Positions 29,543 through 38,664 are shown, counted from the stretch's first letter. The stretch is DNA of 64,000 nucleotides from Collimonas humicola (GCF_018304945.1 NZ_JAGQEE010000008.1:248001-312000); one strand, 5' to 3'. Translations and numbers: made by a program. The notes: generated by a model from the letters alone, not told the origin.

Positions 29543-31930
29543 ATGAATACCGATTTCGACTGGCCACTGCCACCGCACTTCGAATCAATCTCTGCATCCT
29601 CAGCAGCCAGCGACGGCAAAGTGCCGTGCATCGTTGCCATGCCCGACGGTAACCGGAAAGTCGGCAATCTGCTGAGCTTTGACCTGGAAACCTCGTCGAT
29701 AGAGTTCCACCCGGAACGCGCCAGCGGCAACCTGCGTATCGGCTTTGCCAATCTCAAAAGCATCCGCTTAACGTTGCCGATAGAGTTAAAGAAAATGGAA
29801 TTGCCTTTAACGGTTGAAACACAAGGAGGTTTAACCATCCCAATGCGGCAGAAATGCATGATTTCGTTCAAGGACGGGGAACATTTGCTCTCCGAAACGG
29901 TAGGTTACGTTCCGCGTGAAAGCGGGATTTTTCTCTTTCTTGTTGGCGTCGGCAACAGCGTTGTGCGCTGGTTTATTCCGACGGAGGCAATTGCCAGCTA
30001 TCAAATTGGCGAGAAACTCGGCCAGATGCTGATAGATACGAGAATGGCGTCAGCGGACGATGTCGATGCCGGCTTGAAGAAGCAAAGCCAGCTAAGGGAA
30101 TCCAAGCTGGGTGAATATCTGCAGCTGGAGAGCCTGGTCACGGAAGTGCAGGTAGAAATGGCATTGCAAAAGCAGCGGTCGATGCCTCATCTTAAGCTGG
30201 GGGAGGCATTAATCCAGGAAAAACTGATCACCATTGAGCAGCTGGCGCAGGCGCTAAAGAAGCAGAATGAAGACAGAAAGCTGCACCTGGGCGAAATTCT
30301 GGTCGGCATGGGTTTCGTCACCAAGGAAAGCATTAAAAGAATATTGGCGCAAAAGCTTGGCATTCCCTTCGTTACCCTGCCCCAGTTCCAGTTCGACTTG
30401 AATCTGACCAAGATCGTGCCTGCCGACCTGGCGCGGAAATACATTGTGATGCCGCTCTACCGAACCCAGTCACGCATGGTGGTGGCAATGGAAGATCCAC
30501 TGTCGTCAGAAGCGTTGAAGGCGCTGGCGTTCTGCGCCAAGCTGACGATCGACCCCGTCATGGCGTCGGAAACTGATCTGGTGGAAGTCATTTCAAGATT
30601 CTATGGCCGGCAGGGAGAACGGCAGGATATCTCTGAATTTGTTTCTAAGATGGACGATGGCATCGGCGCCGAACTGAGCCCGGCTGCCAATGAGGTCATT
30701 ACTGAATCCGACAACACCATGGTTCGCCTGGTCAACAAGATCATCCTCGACGCCTTCGAACAAGGCGCCTCCGACATCCATATCGAAGTCATGAAAGGCA
30801 ATGAACCCACCCGGGTCCGCTTTCGCAAAGACGGCATCATGGTCGATTATTCGAACATTCCGGCAAACTATCGCAATGCCCTGGTGTCCCGTCTCAAGAT
30901 CATGAGCCGCCTCGATATTTCCGAGAAGCGCCGCTCCCAGGACGGGAAGCTGAATTTCGAGCAGTTCGGCCCTGCCAACATTGAGCTTCGAGTCGTCACC
31001 ATGCCGACCACGGAAGGCCTGGAAGATATCGTGATGCGCATACTTGCCGCGCCAAAGGCCTTATCCCTGGACGCGCTAGGCCTGTCTGCCTCGGTGCTGG
31101 AAGGACTCAAAAAACTCGCCCTGAAACCCCATGGGCTGTTGTTTGTCTGCGGTCCGACCGGGTCGGGAAAAACGACGACTTTGCATTCTCTGCTTAGTTA
31201 TATCAACACCAGCGAACGGAAAATATGGACGGTCGAAGATCCTATAGAAATTACCCAGAAGGGTCTGCGGCAAGTACAGGTCCACGCAAAAATCGACCTG
31301 ACATTCGCTGCGGTATTGCGCAGCTTTTTGCGGGCAGATCCCGATGTCATCATGGTCGGAGAAACAAGGGATCCGGAAACGGCCAGGACCGTCATCGAAG
31401 CTTCACTCACCGGGCATCTGGTATTTTCCACCTTGCATACCAACAGCGCAGTCGAAAGCGTCGTCAGGTTGCTGGATCTCGGCCTGGACCCTTTTAATTT
31501 TGCCGATGCGCTATTAGGCGTAGTCGGTCAACGGCTCACGCGAAAATTGTGTACAGCCTGCCGTCAACGTTACTCCGCCACTGCCGAGCAAATCAAGATG
31601 CTCGCTTACGAATATTGCCTGGAAACCGGCCTCCAGGAAGACGAAGTGGTAGCGCAATGGCAAAAACAATATGGCAACGGCAGTGCAGCGCCGACGCTAT
31701 ACAAGGCCGTAGGCTGCGACAAATGCGACAAGAGCGGCTACAAAGGCAGATTAGGCGTACACGAATTACTGATTAACGCTCCAGCCATCAGGAAACAAAT
31801 CCATGCGAAAGCGAATGTGCCGGAAATATTGAAAACCGCTGTTGGAGAAGGCATGCGGACCTTGAAGCAAGACGGAATCGACAAGATATTTCAAGGCTTG
31901 ACCGACTGGGAGCAGGTAAGAATGCTCTAA
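29543..31930 (+). CDS. GspE/PilB-family ATPase with MshEN-like repeats
   Basis: A 795-residue type II secretion/type IV pilus assembly ATPase. Residues 1-140 form a domain I do not recognise. About 150-300 holds four repeats of the MshEN style: KLGQMLIDTRMAS, KLGEYLQLESLVT, KLGEALIQEKLIT and HLGEILVGMGFVT, each followed by a helix with a KKQ-like end. MshEN domains bind c-di-GMP in MshE and relatives. The motor has Walker A GPTGSGKTTT near 536, Walker B DPDVIMVGETRD near 600, and the tetracysteine zinc site CTACRQ with CDKCDKSGYKGR. GGAGAAG precedes the ATG. It follows the GGDEF-EAL regulator by 70 bases. No other pilus or secretion genes are adjacent, so its machine lies elsewhere. Confidence 0.92.
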   Translation: MNTDFDWPLPPHFESISASSAASDGKVPCIVAMPDGNRKVGNLLSFDLETSSIEFHPERASGNLRIGFANLKSIRLTLPIELKKMELPLTVETQGGLTIPMRQKCMISFKDGEHLLSETVGYVPRESGIFLFLVGVGNSVVRWFIPTEAIASYQIGEKLGQMLIDTRMASADDVDAGLKKQSQLRESKLGEYLQLESLVTEVQVEMALQKQRSMPHLKLGEALIQEKLITIEQLAQALKKQNEDRKLHLGEILVGMGFVTKESIKRILAQKLGIPFVTLPQFQFDLNLTKIVPADLARKYIVMPLYRTQSRMVVAMEDPLSSEALKALAFCAKLTIDPVMASETDLVEVISRFYGRQGERQDISEFVSKMDDGIGAELSPAANEVITESDNTMVRLVNKIILDAFEQGASDIHIEVMKGNEPTRVRFRKDGIMVDYSNIPANYRNALVSRLKIMSRLDISEKRRSQDGKLNFEQFGPANIELRVVTMPTTEGLEDIVMRILAAPKALSLDALGLSASVLEGLKKLALKPHGLLFVCGPTGSGKTTTLHSLLSYINTSERKIWTVEDPIEITQKGLRQVQVHAKIDLTFAAVLRSFLRADPDVIMVGETRDPETARTVIEASLTGHLVFSTLHTNSAVESVVRLLDLGLDPFNFADALLGVVGQRLTRKLCTACRQRYSATAEQIKMLAYEYCLETGLQEDEVVAQWQKQYGNGSAAPTLYKAVGCDKCDKSGYKGRLGVHELLINAPAIRKQIHAKANVPEILKTAVGEGMRTLKQDGIDKIFQGLTDWEQVRML

Positions 31931-31967
31931 GGCGAATATCGGCAGACCGGGCAGACCGAATAGATAA

Positions 31968-31993
31968 ATCCACCTCCCGTTCAAGAGGTGGAT
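31968..31993. terminator. Hairpin between convergent genes
   Basis: ATCCACCTC and GAGGTGGAT form a perfect 9-base stem with an 8-base loop. The T-run is better on the minus strand (TTTATCT), so it probably ends the leftward 138-residue gene and may also serve the ATPase gene. Confidence 0.6.
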
Positions 31994-32012
31994 GGAATTC
32001 TACCCGGCATGA

Positions 32013-32429
32013 TCAGGTACTACTTGCCTTCTCCAGCTGTATCGGCTGCTTGGCAACCGGGGCAGCTCCGGTGTCGAAATAAAGCTTCAAAGCCATGATC
32101 TCGCGCGAGACATCCGCAGGAAAACCTTTGCGGGTTCCTCGTTGATCCAGCAAGAGTTCGGCAAACAGTTTTTCACCAGCAGGACGCTGCGGCCAAACTT
32201 CGGCGAATTGATTGGCGATACGCGGATAATGTTTGATGAGCCATAAAGGCCAGATTTCTGTAGGCAGGGACAGCAACCAATTGTATGTCCGCTCCTGCAA
32301 CTTCAAATCGGCGGGCCCATGCAAGCGGCGCAATTTTTCCCAGTTCTGTTCTTGCCTGCTCTTCAGCTCCGCGTCAAGTACAGCCTTTGCTTCCGAAACC
32401 GAGACTTTTTCGAATGGAATTGAGTCCAT
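32013..32429 (-). CDS. Hypothetical protein, 138 residues
   Basis: A soluble, helix-rich protein without signal peptide or membrane segment. The start is set by AGGAGG six bases upstream of an ATG; longer in-frame starts lack such a site. Recognisable stretches (LPTEIWPLWLIKHYPRIANQ, DVSREIMALKLYFDTG) do not match a family known to me. It is convergent with the ATPase gene and divergent from the Cache-GGDEF gene. No function is assigned. Confidence 0.75.
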   Translation of the reverse strand: MDSIPFEKVSVSEAKAVLDAELKSRQEQNWEKLRRLHGPADLKLQERTYNWLLSLPTEIWPLWLIKHYPRIANQFAEVWPQRPAGEKLFAELLLDQRGTRKGFPADVSREIMALKLYFDTGAAPVAKQPIQLEKASST

Positions 32430-32826
32430 AAAACCTCCTGAAAGGGGGGATGCAGAGTCGAAGTCGTCACTCTCCAGGTAACAATGGCGGGTGATTGGCG
32501 TCAATTGAAATATCCGACAACAAGCAGCTAAAATGTTTCCACCTGGAATTTATTCTACACCTTTTCAATCGTTGGAAACGATTGCTCCCTCTCGGCGATG
32601 TTGAGAATTTTCTGGCATGCAAGCCGTTAAGCAGCGGAACCCGCTATCGAAACAGCAGATTCTCACAATGAGATTAATAAATAACTATTGTATTGATCTG
32701 TGGCAGCCTATGATGAATAATAGTTTCCACAGAAGAACATTTTGATATATTTCCGTACGCCCTTTTACGATAGAAAAGAGACACGCCGACTTTCAATTTT
32801 GCAATCACTTCCCACAATAAAAAACC
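32430..32826. other. Intergenic region with a palindrome
   Basis: About 400 AT-rich bases between divergent genes with no credible coding frame. It should contain promoters for the 138-residue protein and the cyclase. The clearest element is a perfect dyad CAATCGTT-GGA-AACGATTG (32566-32584), shaped like a repressor or activator site. Confidence 0.5.
32566..32584. promoter_or_regulatory. Perfect 19-base palindrome, possible operator
   Basis: CAATCGTT and AACGATTG are exact inverted copies around GGA. The three-base loop and lack of a T-run argue against a terminator. Regulator unknown. Confidence 0.35.
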
Positions 32827-34437
32827 ATGAACGGTCTCCGAGACAGATTGGCACGGCAAGCAGGATTAGCGACCAAACGTATATCGATTACGTCGCTGGC
32901 CATGATTTTCGTGATTCTTGTATGCCTGTCTTTGGTATTCATCGATGGCTGGCGAAGCTGGACAGCCCGTAATATCCAGCTGCAGGAAATGAGGGTTTCC
33001 ACCTCCAATATGACGCGCGCCATAGCGCAACATGCGGACGATACGATTAAGGCAGCCGACACCACCCTGGTCGGTCTCGTCGAGCGGGTGCAAGCTGACG
33101 GCACCGGTCCTGAAGCTTTGCAGCGACTGCATCGGCTACTGGTCCAGCGGGTTCGCGAACTGCCTCAGCTCCAAGGTTTGTTCATCTATGACGAAAAAGG
33201 GAATTGGCTCGCCAATGCGTTGCCGGCGATGCCATCCAACGTCAATAATTCAGACCGGGATTATTTCATCTATCACAGTACCCACTTCGAACCAAAGCCT
33301 TACATCGGACTGCCCATACGCAGCCGGTCGACAGGCAAATGGATCATCACCGTCTCGCGCAGAATCAACCATGCCGACGGTAGCTTCGCCGGCGTTGCGC
33401 TGGCCACCATCGACATGGATTACTTCAATAAATTTTACGAAAGCTTCGATATCGGCCACCACGGCGCCGTCGTGCTTGGACTGAACAATGGCATCATGCT
33501 GACCCGTCGGCCGCTGTTAGAGGATACCAATGGGAAAAGCATAGCCAATACTCCTCTGTTCCGCGACTACGTTGCCAAGAGAGCCACAGGCACGATCTTC
33601 ATCGTTTCCGCGCTGGACGGGGTAAGGCGCCTGAACAGCTTCCGACACTTGGACCAATATCCCTTGTTCGTCGCCACGGCGCTGTCGGAAGATGAAATCC
33701 TTGCCGATTGGCTCACAGATACTTATTTGCATTCCGCAGGCGTGGGGATACTGCTCATCGTATTGAGCATGCTGGGATTTCATCTGGTCGCTCAGATCAA
33801 ACTGCGCTTGAATGCCGAAGCAGAACTGGTCCGGGCACGGGATGCATTGGAAACGCTCAACCAGACCCTTGAAAGGCTGGCGCTGCAAGACGGCCTCACC
33901 GGCCTTGCGAACCGCCGCCATTTCGACCTTGCGCTGGACAAGGAGTTTAGCCGCGCGGTGCGGGAGGCAAGTTCACTGGCCCTGGTGATGATTGATGTCG
34001 ACTGCTTCAAGCAATATAACGACATCTACGGCCACGCGGCAGGAGATGAGTGCCTGCGGAAGATCAGCGAGGTTGTAAAGACCTGCCAAAGCCGTCCCGG
34101 CGACGTCGCCGCCCGCTATGGCGGCGAGGAGCTTGGTGTGCTGCTTCCCGGCACCGATGTGCGCGGCGCGATGGCGATTGCCGAAAAAATCCGTCTGGAG
34201 ATCCACAACCTGGGCATTGAGCATACGGGGAATTCAGCCGGCGTGGTCACAGTCAGCGCTGGCGTCGACGCGTTCGTTCCGATCCGGGATCTGGATAATC
34301 CGCTAGAGCTGATACAGGCGGCGGACAAGGCCCTATACGCGGCGAAATCCGGCGGACGTGACCGCGTTTGCGAAAACAATAGCCCCGCTAGCTCCCACCG
34401 ATCCGCCTTCCTGCAGGAGTCGCCTGCCGTCCTGTAA
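32827..34437 (+). CDS. Membrane diguanylate cyclase with Cache sensor
   Basis: A 536-residue inner-membrane protein: helix at about 21-42, a periplasmic double-Cache-type sensor at about 50-295 (features: LFIYDEKGNWLANALP, SDRDYFIYH, YIGLPIRSRSTGKWIITVSR), a second helix near 304-324, a short coiled segment, then GGDEF. The active site is GGEEL, a form seen in working cyclases, and the RxxD inhibitory site is present as RPGD exactly five residues before it. It therefore should make c-di-GMP with product inhibition. There is no EAL domain. It is a single gene at the right end of the signalling region. Confidence 0.95.
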   Translation: MNGLRDRLARQAGLATKRISITSLAMIFVILVCLSLVFIDGWRSWTARNIQLQEMRVSTSNMTRAIAQHADDTIKAADTTLVGLVERVQADGTGPEALQRLHRLLVQRVRELPQLQGLFIYDEKGNWLANALPAMPSNVNNSDRDYFIYHSTHFEPKPYIGLPIRSRSTGKWIITVSRRINHADGSFAGVALATIDMDYFNKFYESFDIGHHGAVVLGLNNGIMLTRRPLLEDTNGKSIANTPLFRDYVAKRATGTIFIVSALDGVRRLNSFRHLDQYPLFVATALSEDEILADWLTDTYLHSAGVGILLIVLSMLGFHLVAQIKLRLNAEAELVRARDALETLNQTLERLALQDGLTGLANRRHFDLALDKEFSRAVREASSLALVMIDVDCFKQYNDIYGHAAGDECLRKISEVVKTCQSRPGDVAARYGGEELGVLLPGTDVRGAMAIAEKIRLEIHNLGIEHTGNSAGVVTVSAGVDAFVPIRDLDNPLELIQAADKALYAAKSGGRDRVCENNSPASSHRSAFLQESPAVL

Positions 34438-34512
34438 AGCGATCACCGTCGGCGCACAAGGCAAGCAGGCTGGAAGAGAGACGCCATCACGCTTGCACCT
34501 TACAGCCAGGCG

Positions 34513-34890
34513 TCAGAAATCCGTTTTCCCAAAACGGGCGACACCCTTGTTCATGCCGGGAGGATCGAGCGGCGCAAGATCAAGTTCGATGGGCTCGCCT
34601 ATCCAATGCGCCAGACTGGTGTGATCGGCGAGGTCGTCGTCGGTGAGCGGATGCACCAGCGCTGTCAGCCCCGAGGATTCGATGATGGGAACAATTGCTC
34701 CCAGGTCCGCTTTTACGAAATGGATTTCAAACTGGGGAATCGGATGCGGGCCGACCTTGCGGTCCCGCAGCTGCCCGACAAAAAGAATCGGCGCAAGTCC
34801 GCTCAGGCGCCGATGCAAGGCTTCGGCGGCTGCGCGCTTATCGAGCTGGTAGTAGATATGGGCGTGATAAGGAGCGTTGTGATCATTCAT
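34513..34890 (-). CDS. DOPA 4,5-dioxygenase-like protein
   Basis: A 125-residue protein matching the small DOPA 4,5-dioxygenase family: YHAHIYYQLDKRAAAE at the start, VGPHPIPQFEIHF in the middle and ALVHPLTDDDLADHTSLAHW with further histidines. The family extradiol-cleaves DOPA in fungi and plants; the role of bacterial members is poorly known. Monocistronic and convergent with the cyclase gene. Confidence 0.88.
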   Translation of the reverse strand: MNDHNAPYHAHIYYQLDKRAAAEALHRRLSGLAPILFVGQLRDRKVGPHPIPQFEIHFVKADLGAIVPIIESSGLTALVHPLTDDDLADHTSLAHWIGEPIELDLAPLDPPGMNKGVARFGKTDF

Positions 34891-35118
34891 GTTGTTTTCA
34901 GTTTGAAGGTTATATGATGAAGCTGCCGTGACTAGACTGAGACGCAGATCATTTTACAGCGCATTCCGAGTCGCCTATCCCGTCCCCTCTTTCCCCATCA
35001 CATGCTCAGCGCGGAGATGCCATGACTGAAAAATCGATTCCCCCGGGCCAGCCTCCGGCTGCCGGCATTTAAATTCCCGGCCAATACAATATTTCCGCCT
35101 GTGATACGTCTTCACAGC

Positions 35119-35691
35119 ATGGCAACGACGCTGACCCCTGACCTGATGGCCGCATCCGACAAGCAAATCACCGATACCGTCTTGCGCGAAACGGCGCGGC
35201 TGCGCAATTTCATCCGCCAGCGCATGTCCGATGCCAACGAGGCGGAAGACGTGCTGCAGGAGGTGTTCCATGAACTGGTCGAAGCCAGCCGGCTGCCTGA
35301 GCCGATAGAACAGGTGGGAGCATGGCTGTTCCGGGTGGCGCGCAACCGCATCGTCGACCGCTTCCGCAAGAAAAGGGAACAGCAGCTGCCGGATACGGAA
35401 CAGCTCGACGACGAGGACGCCGGCATAGCCGAGCTGCTGCCGCAGGCCGACGCCGGCCCGGAAGCCGCCTATGCGCGCAGCGTATTGCTGGCGGCGCTGC
35501 ATGAGGCGCTCGATGAATTGCCGCCCAAGCAGCGCGATGTATTCATCGCCCACGAACTGGAACGGCGCAGCTTCAAGGAACTGGCGGCGGAGAGCGGCGA
35601 GAGCGTCAACACGCTGCTGGCGCGCAAGCGCTATGCCGTGCTGCATCTGCGCCAGCGCCTGCAGGAAATTTACGACGAATTCGATGTGTAA
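35119..35691 (+). CDS. RNA polymerase sigma factor, ECF type
   Basis: A 190-residue ECF sigma factor. Region 2 is visible as MSDANEAEDVLQEVF with AWLFRVARNRIVDRFRKK, and region 4 as LPPKQRDVFIAHELERRSFKELA. The ATG at 35119 is preferred over an in-frame GTG 18 bases upstream. The next gene, 12 bases downstream, encodes a small membrane protein rather than a recognisable anti-sigma factor. Which genes it controls is not evident. Confidence 0.92.
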   Translation: MATTLTPDLMAASDKQITDTVLRETARLRNFIRQRMSDANEAEDVLQEVFHELVEASRLPEPIEQVGAWLFRVARNRIVDRFRKKREQQLPDTEQLDDEDAGIAELLPQADAGPEAAYARSVLLAALHEALDELPPKQRDVFIAHELERRSFKELAAESGESVNTLLARKRYAVLHLRQRLQEIYDEFDV

Positions 35692-35703
35692 TATGAAGGA
35701 GAA

Positions 35704-36024
35704 ATGAAGATGGACGACAGAAGAGGAAAGCTCCTGAAAATCGCGTTGCTGGTCTTGTTCGGCATCGCCGCCCTCGGCTGGATCGTGATGTCGCTATGGA
35801 ACTGGCTATTGCCGTCGCTGTTCGCCGGCGTGCACCAGATCGACTACCTGCGCGCCATCGGCCTGCTGGTCCTGTGCCGCATTCTGTTCGGCGGCTTCCG
35901 CGGACGCGGCGGCTGGCATGGCGGCCATCATCGCCGGCGCTGGGAACAGATGACGGAAGAGGAAAAAGAAAAATTCAAGGATGGCATGCGCATGTTCCGC
36001 GGCCGCGGTAGATGGCATGAGTAA
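35704..36024 (+). CDS. Small membrane protein with acidic/arginine-rich tail
   Basis: A 106-residue protein with one or two hydrophobic segments (IALLVLFGIAALGWIVMSLW; IGLLVLCRILFGGF) followed by a His/Arg/Gly-rich stretch (GWHGGHHRRRWEQM) and a helical tail. An AAGGAGAA site precedes the start. It is sandwiched between an ECF sigma factor and a ferredoxin gene, and overlaps the latter by eight bases. It could be a membrane partner of the sigma factor; that is a guess from position, and no anti-sigma motif is seen. Confidence 0.75.
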   Translation: MKMDDRRGKLLKIALLVLFGIAALGWIVMSLWNWLLPSLFAGVHQIDYLRAIGLLVLCRILFGGFRGRGGWHGGHHRRRWEQMTEEEKEKFKDGMRMFRGRGRWHE

Positions 36025-36313
36025 GCCGGTTTCAGCAAACTGCAAGCAGCCGCCCGGCGTCATCGTGCCGCTGGTGAATTTCAAGCGCTGCGAAGGCAAG
36101 GCGGATTGCGTGGCGGTGTGTCCGGAAAACGTGTTTGAAATCCGCCGCATCGACGCCGCCGATTTCCAGCCGCTGGGGACGCTGAATAAATTGAAGCTGC
36201 GGGTGCACGGCATGCAAGTGGCTTACGCGCCGAATGCCGACGCCTGCCGGGCTTGCGGCTTGTGCGTGGCAGCCTGCCCGGAAAAAGCGATTTCCCTGAC
36301 GCGCGCAGCCTGA
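36017..36313 (+). CDS. 4Fe-4S dicluster ferredoxin-like protein
   Basis: A 98-residue protein with two cysteine clusters: CEGKADCVAVCPENVF and CRACGLCVAACPEKAI. The first has irregular spacing (CX5CX3CP), the second is a standard CX2CX2CX3CP. It would bind two iron-sulfur clusters and carry electrons in the cytoplasm. The ATG at 36017 lies inside the previous gene; an upstream in-frame start at 35981 is less likely. Co-transcribed with the ECF sigma factor. Confidence 0.85.
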   Translation: MSKPVSANCKQPPGVIVPLVNFKRCEGKADCVAVCPENVFEIRRIDAADFQPLGTLNKLKLRVHGMQVAYAPNADACRACGLCVAACPEKAISLTRAA

Positions 36314-36401
36314 TCAGTTCCTCCCAGCAATATTCTGGCAGGCGCGCTAAAATCGCGGCTACATTCCGTTACATGTCATCCGAAACTATGGAGCCCGATT
36401 C

Positions 36402-38174
36402 ATGCTGCGTTCTGCCGTGCTGTCCGCCTTGCTCACCCTCACCGTCACTCCCTTCGTCAACGCCGCCAACGATTCCTTGAGTACCGTCGCCGAGCGCTCC
36501 GGTTTCCAGAAGACCGGGCGCTACGAAGAAGTCATTGCGCTGTGCGCCGCCTTCCAGAAAACTTATCCGAAACAGGTACGCTGCACTGAATTCGGCCGCA
36601 CGCCGGAAGGACGGCCGATGCTGGCGCTGATCGTCTCGCGCAGCGGTGCGCTCAGTGCTGCAGAGGCGCACAAGCGCGGCCTGCCGGTGCTGCTGGTGCA
36701 GGGCGGCATCCATGCCGGCGAAATCGACGGCAAGGATGCCGGCTTCCTGGCTTTGCGCGAAGCCTTGCAGGATACATCCGCCGACAACCCGCTCAGCAAG
36801 CAGGTGCTGGTCTTCGTGCCGGTCTTCAATATCGACGGCCATGAGCGCTTCGGCCGCTGGAACCGTCCCAACCAGCGCGGTCCGGAAGAAATGGGCTGGC
36901 GCACCACCGGCCAGAACTTCAATCTCAATCGCGACTATGCCAAGGCCGATGCGCCGGAAATGCAGGCCATGCTGAAGCTGGTCAACCAATGGGATCCGCT
37001 GGCCTATATCGACCTGCACGTCACCGACGGGGCCAAGTTCGAACACGACGTCTCGATCCAGGTCGAGCCGGTGCATGCCAGCGACCTGGCCTTGCGCAAG
37101 GATGGCCAGGCGCTGCGCGACAACGTCATCGGCGATCTCGCCAAGCATGGTTCGCTGCCGCAGGCTTTCTATCTCTCCTTCAATGTCGACGACGATCCGA
37201 GCTCGGGTTTTGTCGACGACGTTTCACCGCCGCGTTTTTCCACCGGCTATTTCCATCTGCGCAACCGCTTCGGCATGCTGGTGGAAACGCATTCCTGGAA
37301 AGATTATCCGACCCGCGTGCGCATCACGCATAACGCCATCGTCGCCGTCATGGCGCAGATCGCGGCGCATGGCAGCGACTGGCTGAAGACGGCGCAGCAG
37401 GCCGACCTGCGCGCGGCGCAACTGGGCGGCGAGGCGGTGCCCTTAAGCTACAAGGCCAGCGCGCAAACCCGGCCGGTGGCGTTTCGCGGCTACGAATACA
37501 CCCGCACGCCATCGGATATTTCCGGCGCGCTGATGACGCATTACGATGAAAGCAAACCGCAGATCTGGAATGTGACGCTGCGCGACGACCTGCAGCCGGA
37601 CCTGAGCGTCAAGGCGCCGCTGGCCGGTTATCTGGTGCCGGCAGCGCATGCCGCCTGGGTCGGGCAGAAACTGCAGCAGCACGGGATCGCTTTCCGCGTA
37701 TTGCCGGCGGCCCAGGCTAACGCGCAGCTGGAAGCCTTCCGCGCCGACAAGACCAGCCTCGATCCGAAATCGCTGGAGAGTCACCAGCGCCTGACGCTGC
37801 AGGGCGCATGGCATGCCGAAACCCGCGAGCTCGGCGCCGGCGCCTTGTTCGTACCGATCGCCCAGGCCAAGGCGCGGCTGGTGATGGCTTTGCTGGAGCC
37901 GCAGGCGCCGGATTCGCTGGCAGCCTGGGGCCGATTCAACAATGCCTTCGAAAAGAAGGAATATATGGAAGCGTATGTAGCGGAAGACGTCGCGCGCGCG
38001 CAACTGGCGGCGGATCCTGCGCTGGCGGCGGAGTTCAAGAAGAAGCTGGCCGACGATCCTGAATTCGCCAAGGATCCGGCAGCGCGGCTGGAGTTCTTCG
38101 CGCGCAGGCACTCTTCCTGGGACGAACGGTTCAATCTGTACCCGGTGCTGCGCACCGATGTAGTGCCGGGGTAA
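36402..38174 (+). CDS. Secreted M14-family zinc carboxypeptidase
   Basis: A 590-residue protein with a signal peptide (SAVLSALLTLTVTPFVNAA). The M14 zinc signature is present as QGGIHAGEIDGKDAG (His and Glu ligands) and a later histidine in YIDLHVTDG; NFNLNRDYAKADAPEM is also typical. Members cleave C-terminal residues or peptidoglycan peptides. The C-terminal half (from about 330) is an added domain without an obvious match. Monocistronic, after the ferredoxin gene. Substrate unknown. Confidence 0.88.
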   Translation: MLRSAVLSALLTLTVTPFVNAANDSLSTVAERSGFQKTGRYEEVIALCAAFQKTYPKQVRCTEFGRTPEGRPMLALIVSRSGALSAAEAHKRGLPVLLVQGGIHAGEIDGKDAGFLALREALQDTSADNPLSKQVLVFVPVFNIDGHERFGRWNRPNQRGPEEMGWRTTGQNFNLNRDYAKADAPEMQAMLKLVNQWDPLAYIDLHVTDGAKFEHDVSIQVEPVHASDLALRKDGQALRDNVIGDLAKHGSLPQAFYLSFNVDDDPSSGFVDDVSPPRFSTGYFHLRNRFGMLVETHSWKDYPTRVRITHNAIVAVMAQIAAHGSDWLKTAQQADLRAAQLGGEAVPLSYKASAQTRPVAFRGYEYTRTPSDISGALMTHYDESKPQIWNVTLRDDLQPDLSVKAPLAGYLVPAAHAAWVGQKLQQHGIAFRVLPAAQANAQLEAFRADKTSLDPKSLESHQRLTLQGAWHAETRELGAGALFVPIAQAKARLVMALLEPQAPDSLAAWGRFNNAFEKKEYMEAYVAEDVARAQLAADPALAAEFKKKLADDPEFAKDPAARLEFFARRHSSWDERFNLYPVLRTDVVPG

Positions 38175-38235
38175 AAACGGCGCTGAACGCTGGTTTTGTT
38201 GTTGCGCCCGGGATTACTGCCGGCGCAGCAACGAT

Positions 38236-38331
38236 TTACTCTTGCGAACCGCCGGCTTTACGGGACAGGTAGAAACGCAGGGCGAAAGCAGCGACAACGG
38301 CCAGCAGCGGCAAAGTTTGAAGAAAGGTCAT
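38236..38331 (-). CDS. Small membrane protein, 31 residues
   Basis: A short frame encodes MTFLQTLPLLAVVAAFALRF followed by a basic, polar end (YLSRKAGGSQE). This single-helix design, with a GGAG seven bases before the ATG, is typical of real small membrane proteins. I know no family. It is convergent with the peptidase gene. Confidence 0.55.
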   Translation of the reverse strand: MTFLQTLPLLAVVAAFALRFYLSRKAGGSQE

Positions 38332-38664
38332 GATAGGGCTCCGAAAGAATAGAATCAGTGTTGATGCGTTGCAGCATATAAAAACGCTGCACATATAGCC
38401 AATTCTTATTTCTGATGCCTACTATCAGTTCCGTGAATAACACGGCGCCGGCTTTCCCGTTTTCCCATATAAAAAGCCCGCTATCTTTAACGATGCGGGC
38501 TTTCCCTGTCTCCTCACCTCTAGAGAGATGGACTCTTTTTTGCGTGAAAGTGATACTGAGCTAAAAAACTTTAACAGTCATCATGCGCCGCAACATAGCG
38601 TTGTTTTGCGCCCACACAGACAGATACAACTTGTTGCTCAGGTCGATTTCGCGTAGCGGTAGCA
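38332..38664. other. Intergenic region with terminator
   Basis: No coding sequence can be supported here. It contains the terminator described separately and an AT-rich segment upstream of the 31-residue frame, with a small TGCAGC/GCTGCA dyad near 38370-38392. Confidence 0.5.
38473..38503 (-). terminator. Terminator downstream of the GMC oxidoreductase
   Basis: AAAGCCCGC and GCGGGCTTT pair perfectly around a 13-base loop. On the minus strand the stem runs into five Ts, so it fits leftward transcription from the GMC gene. Confidence 0.65.
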
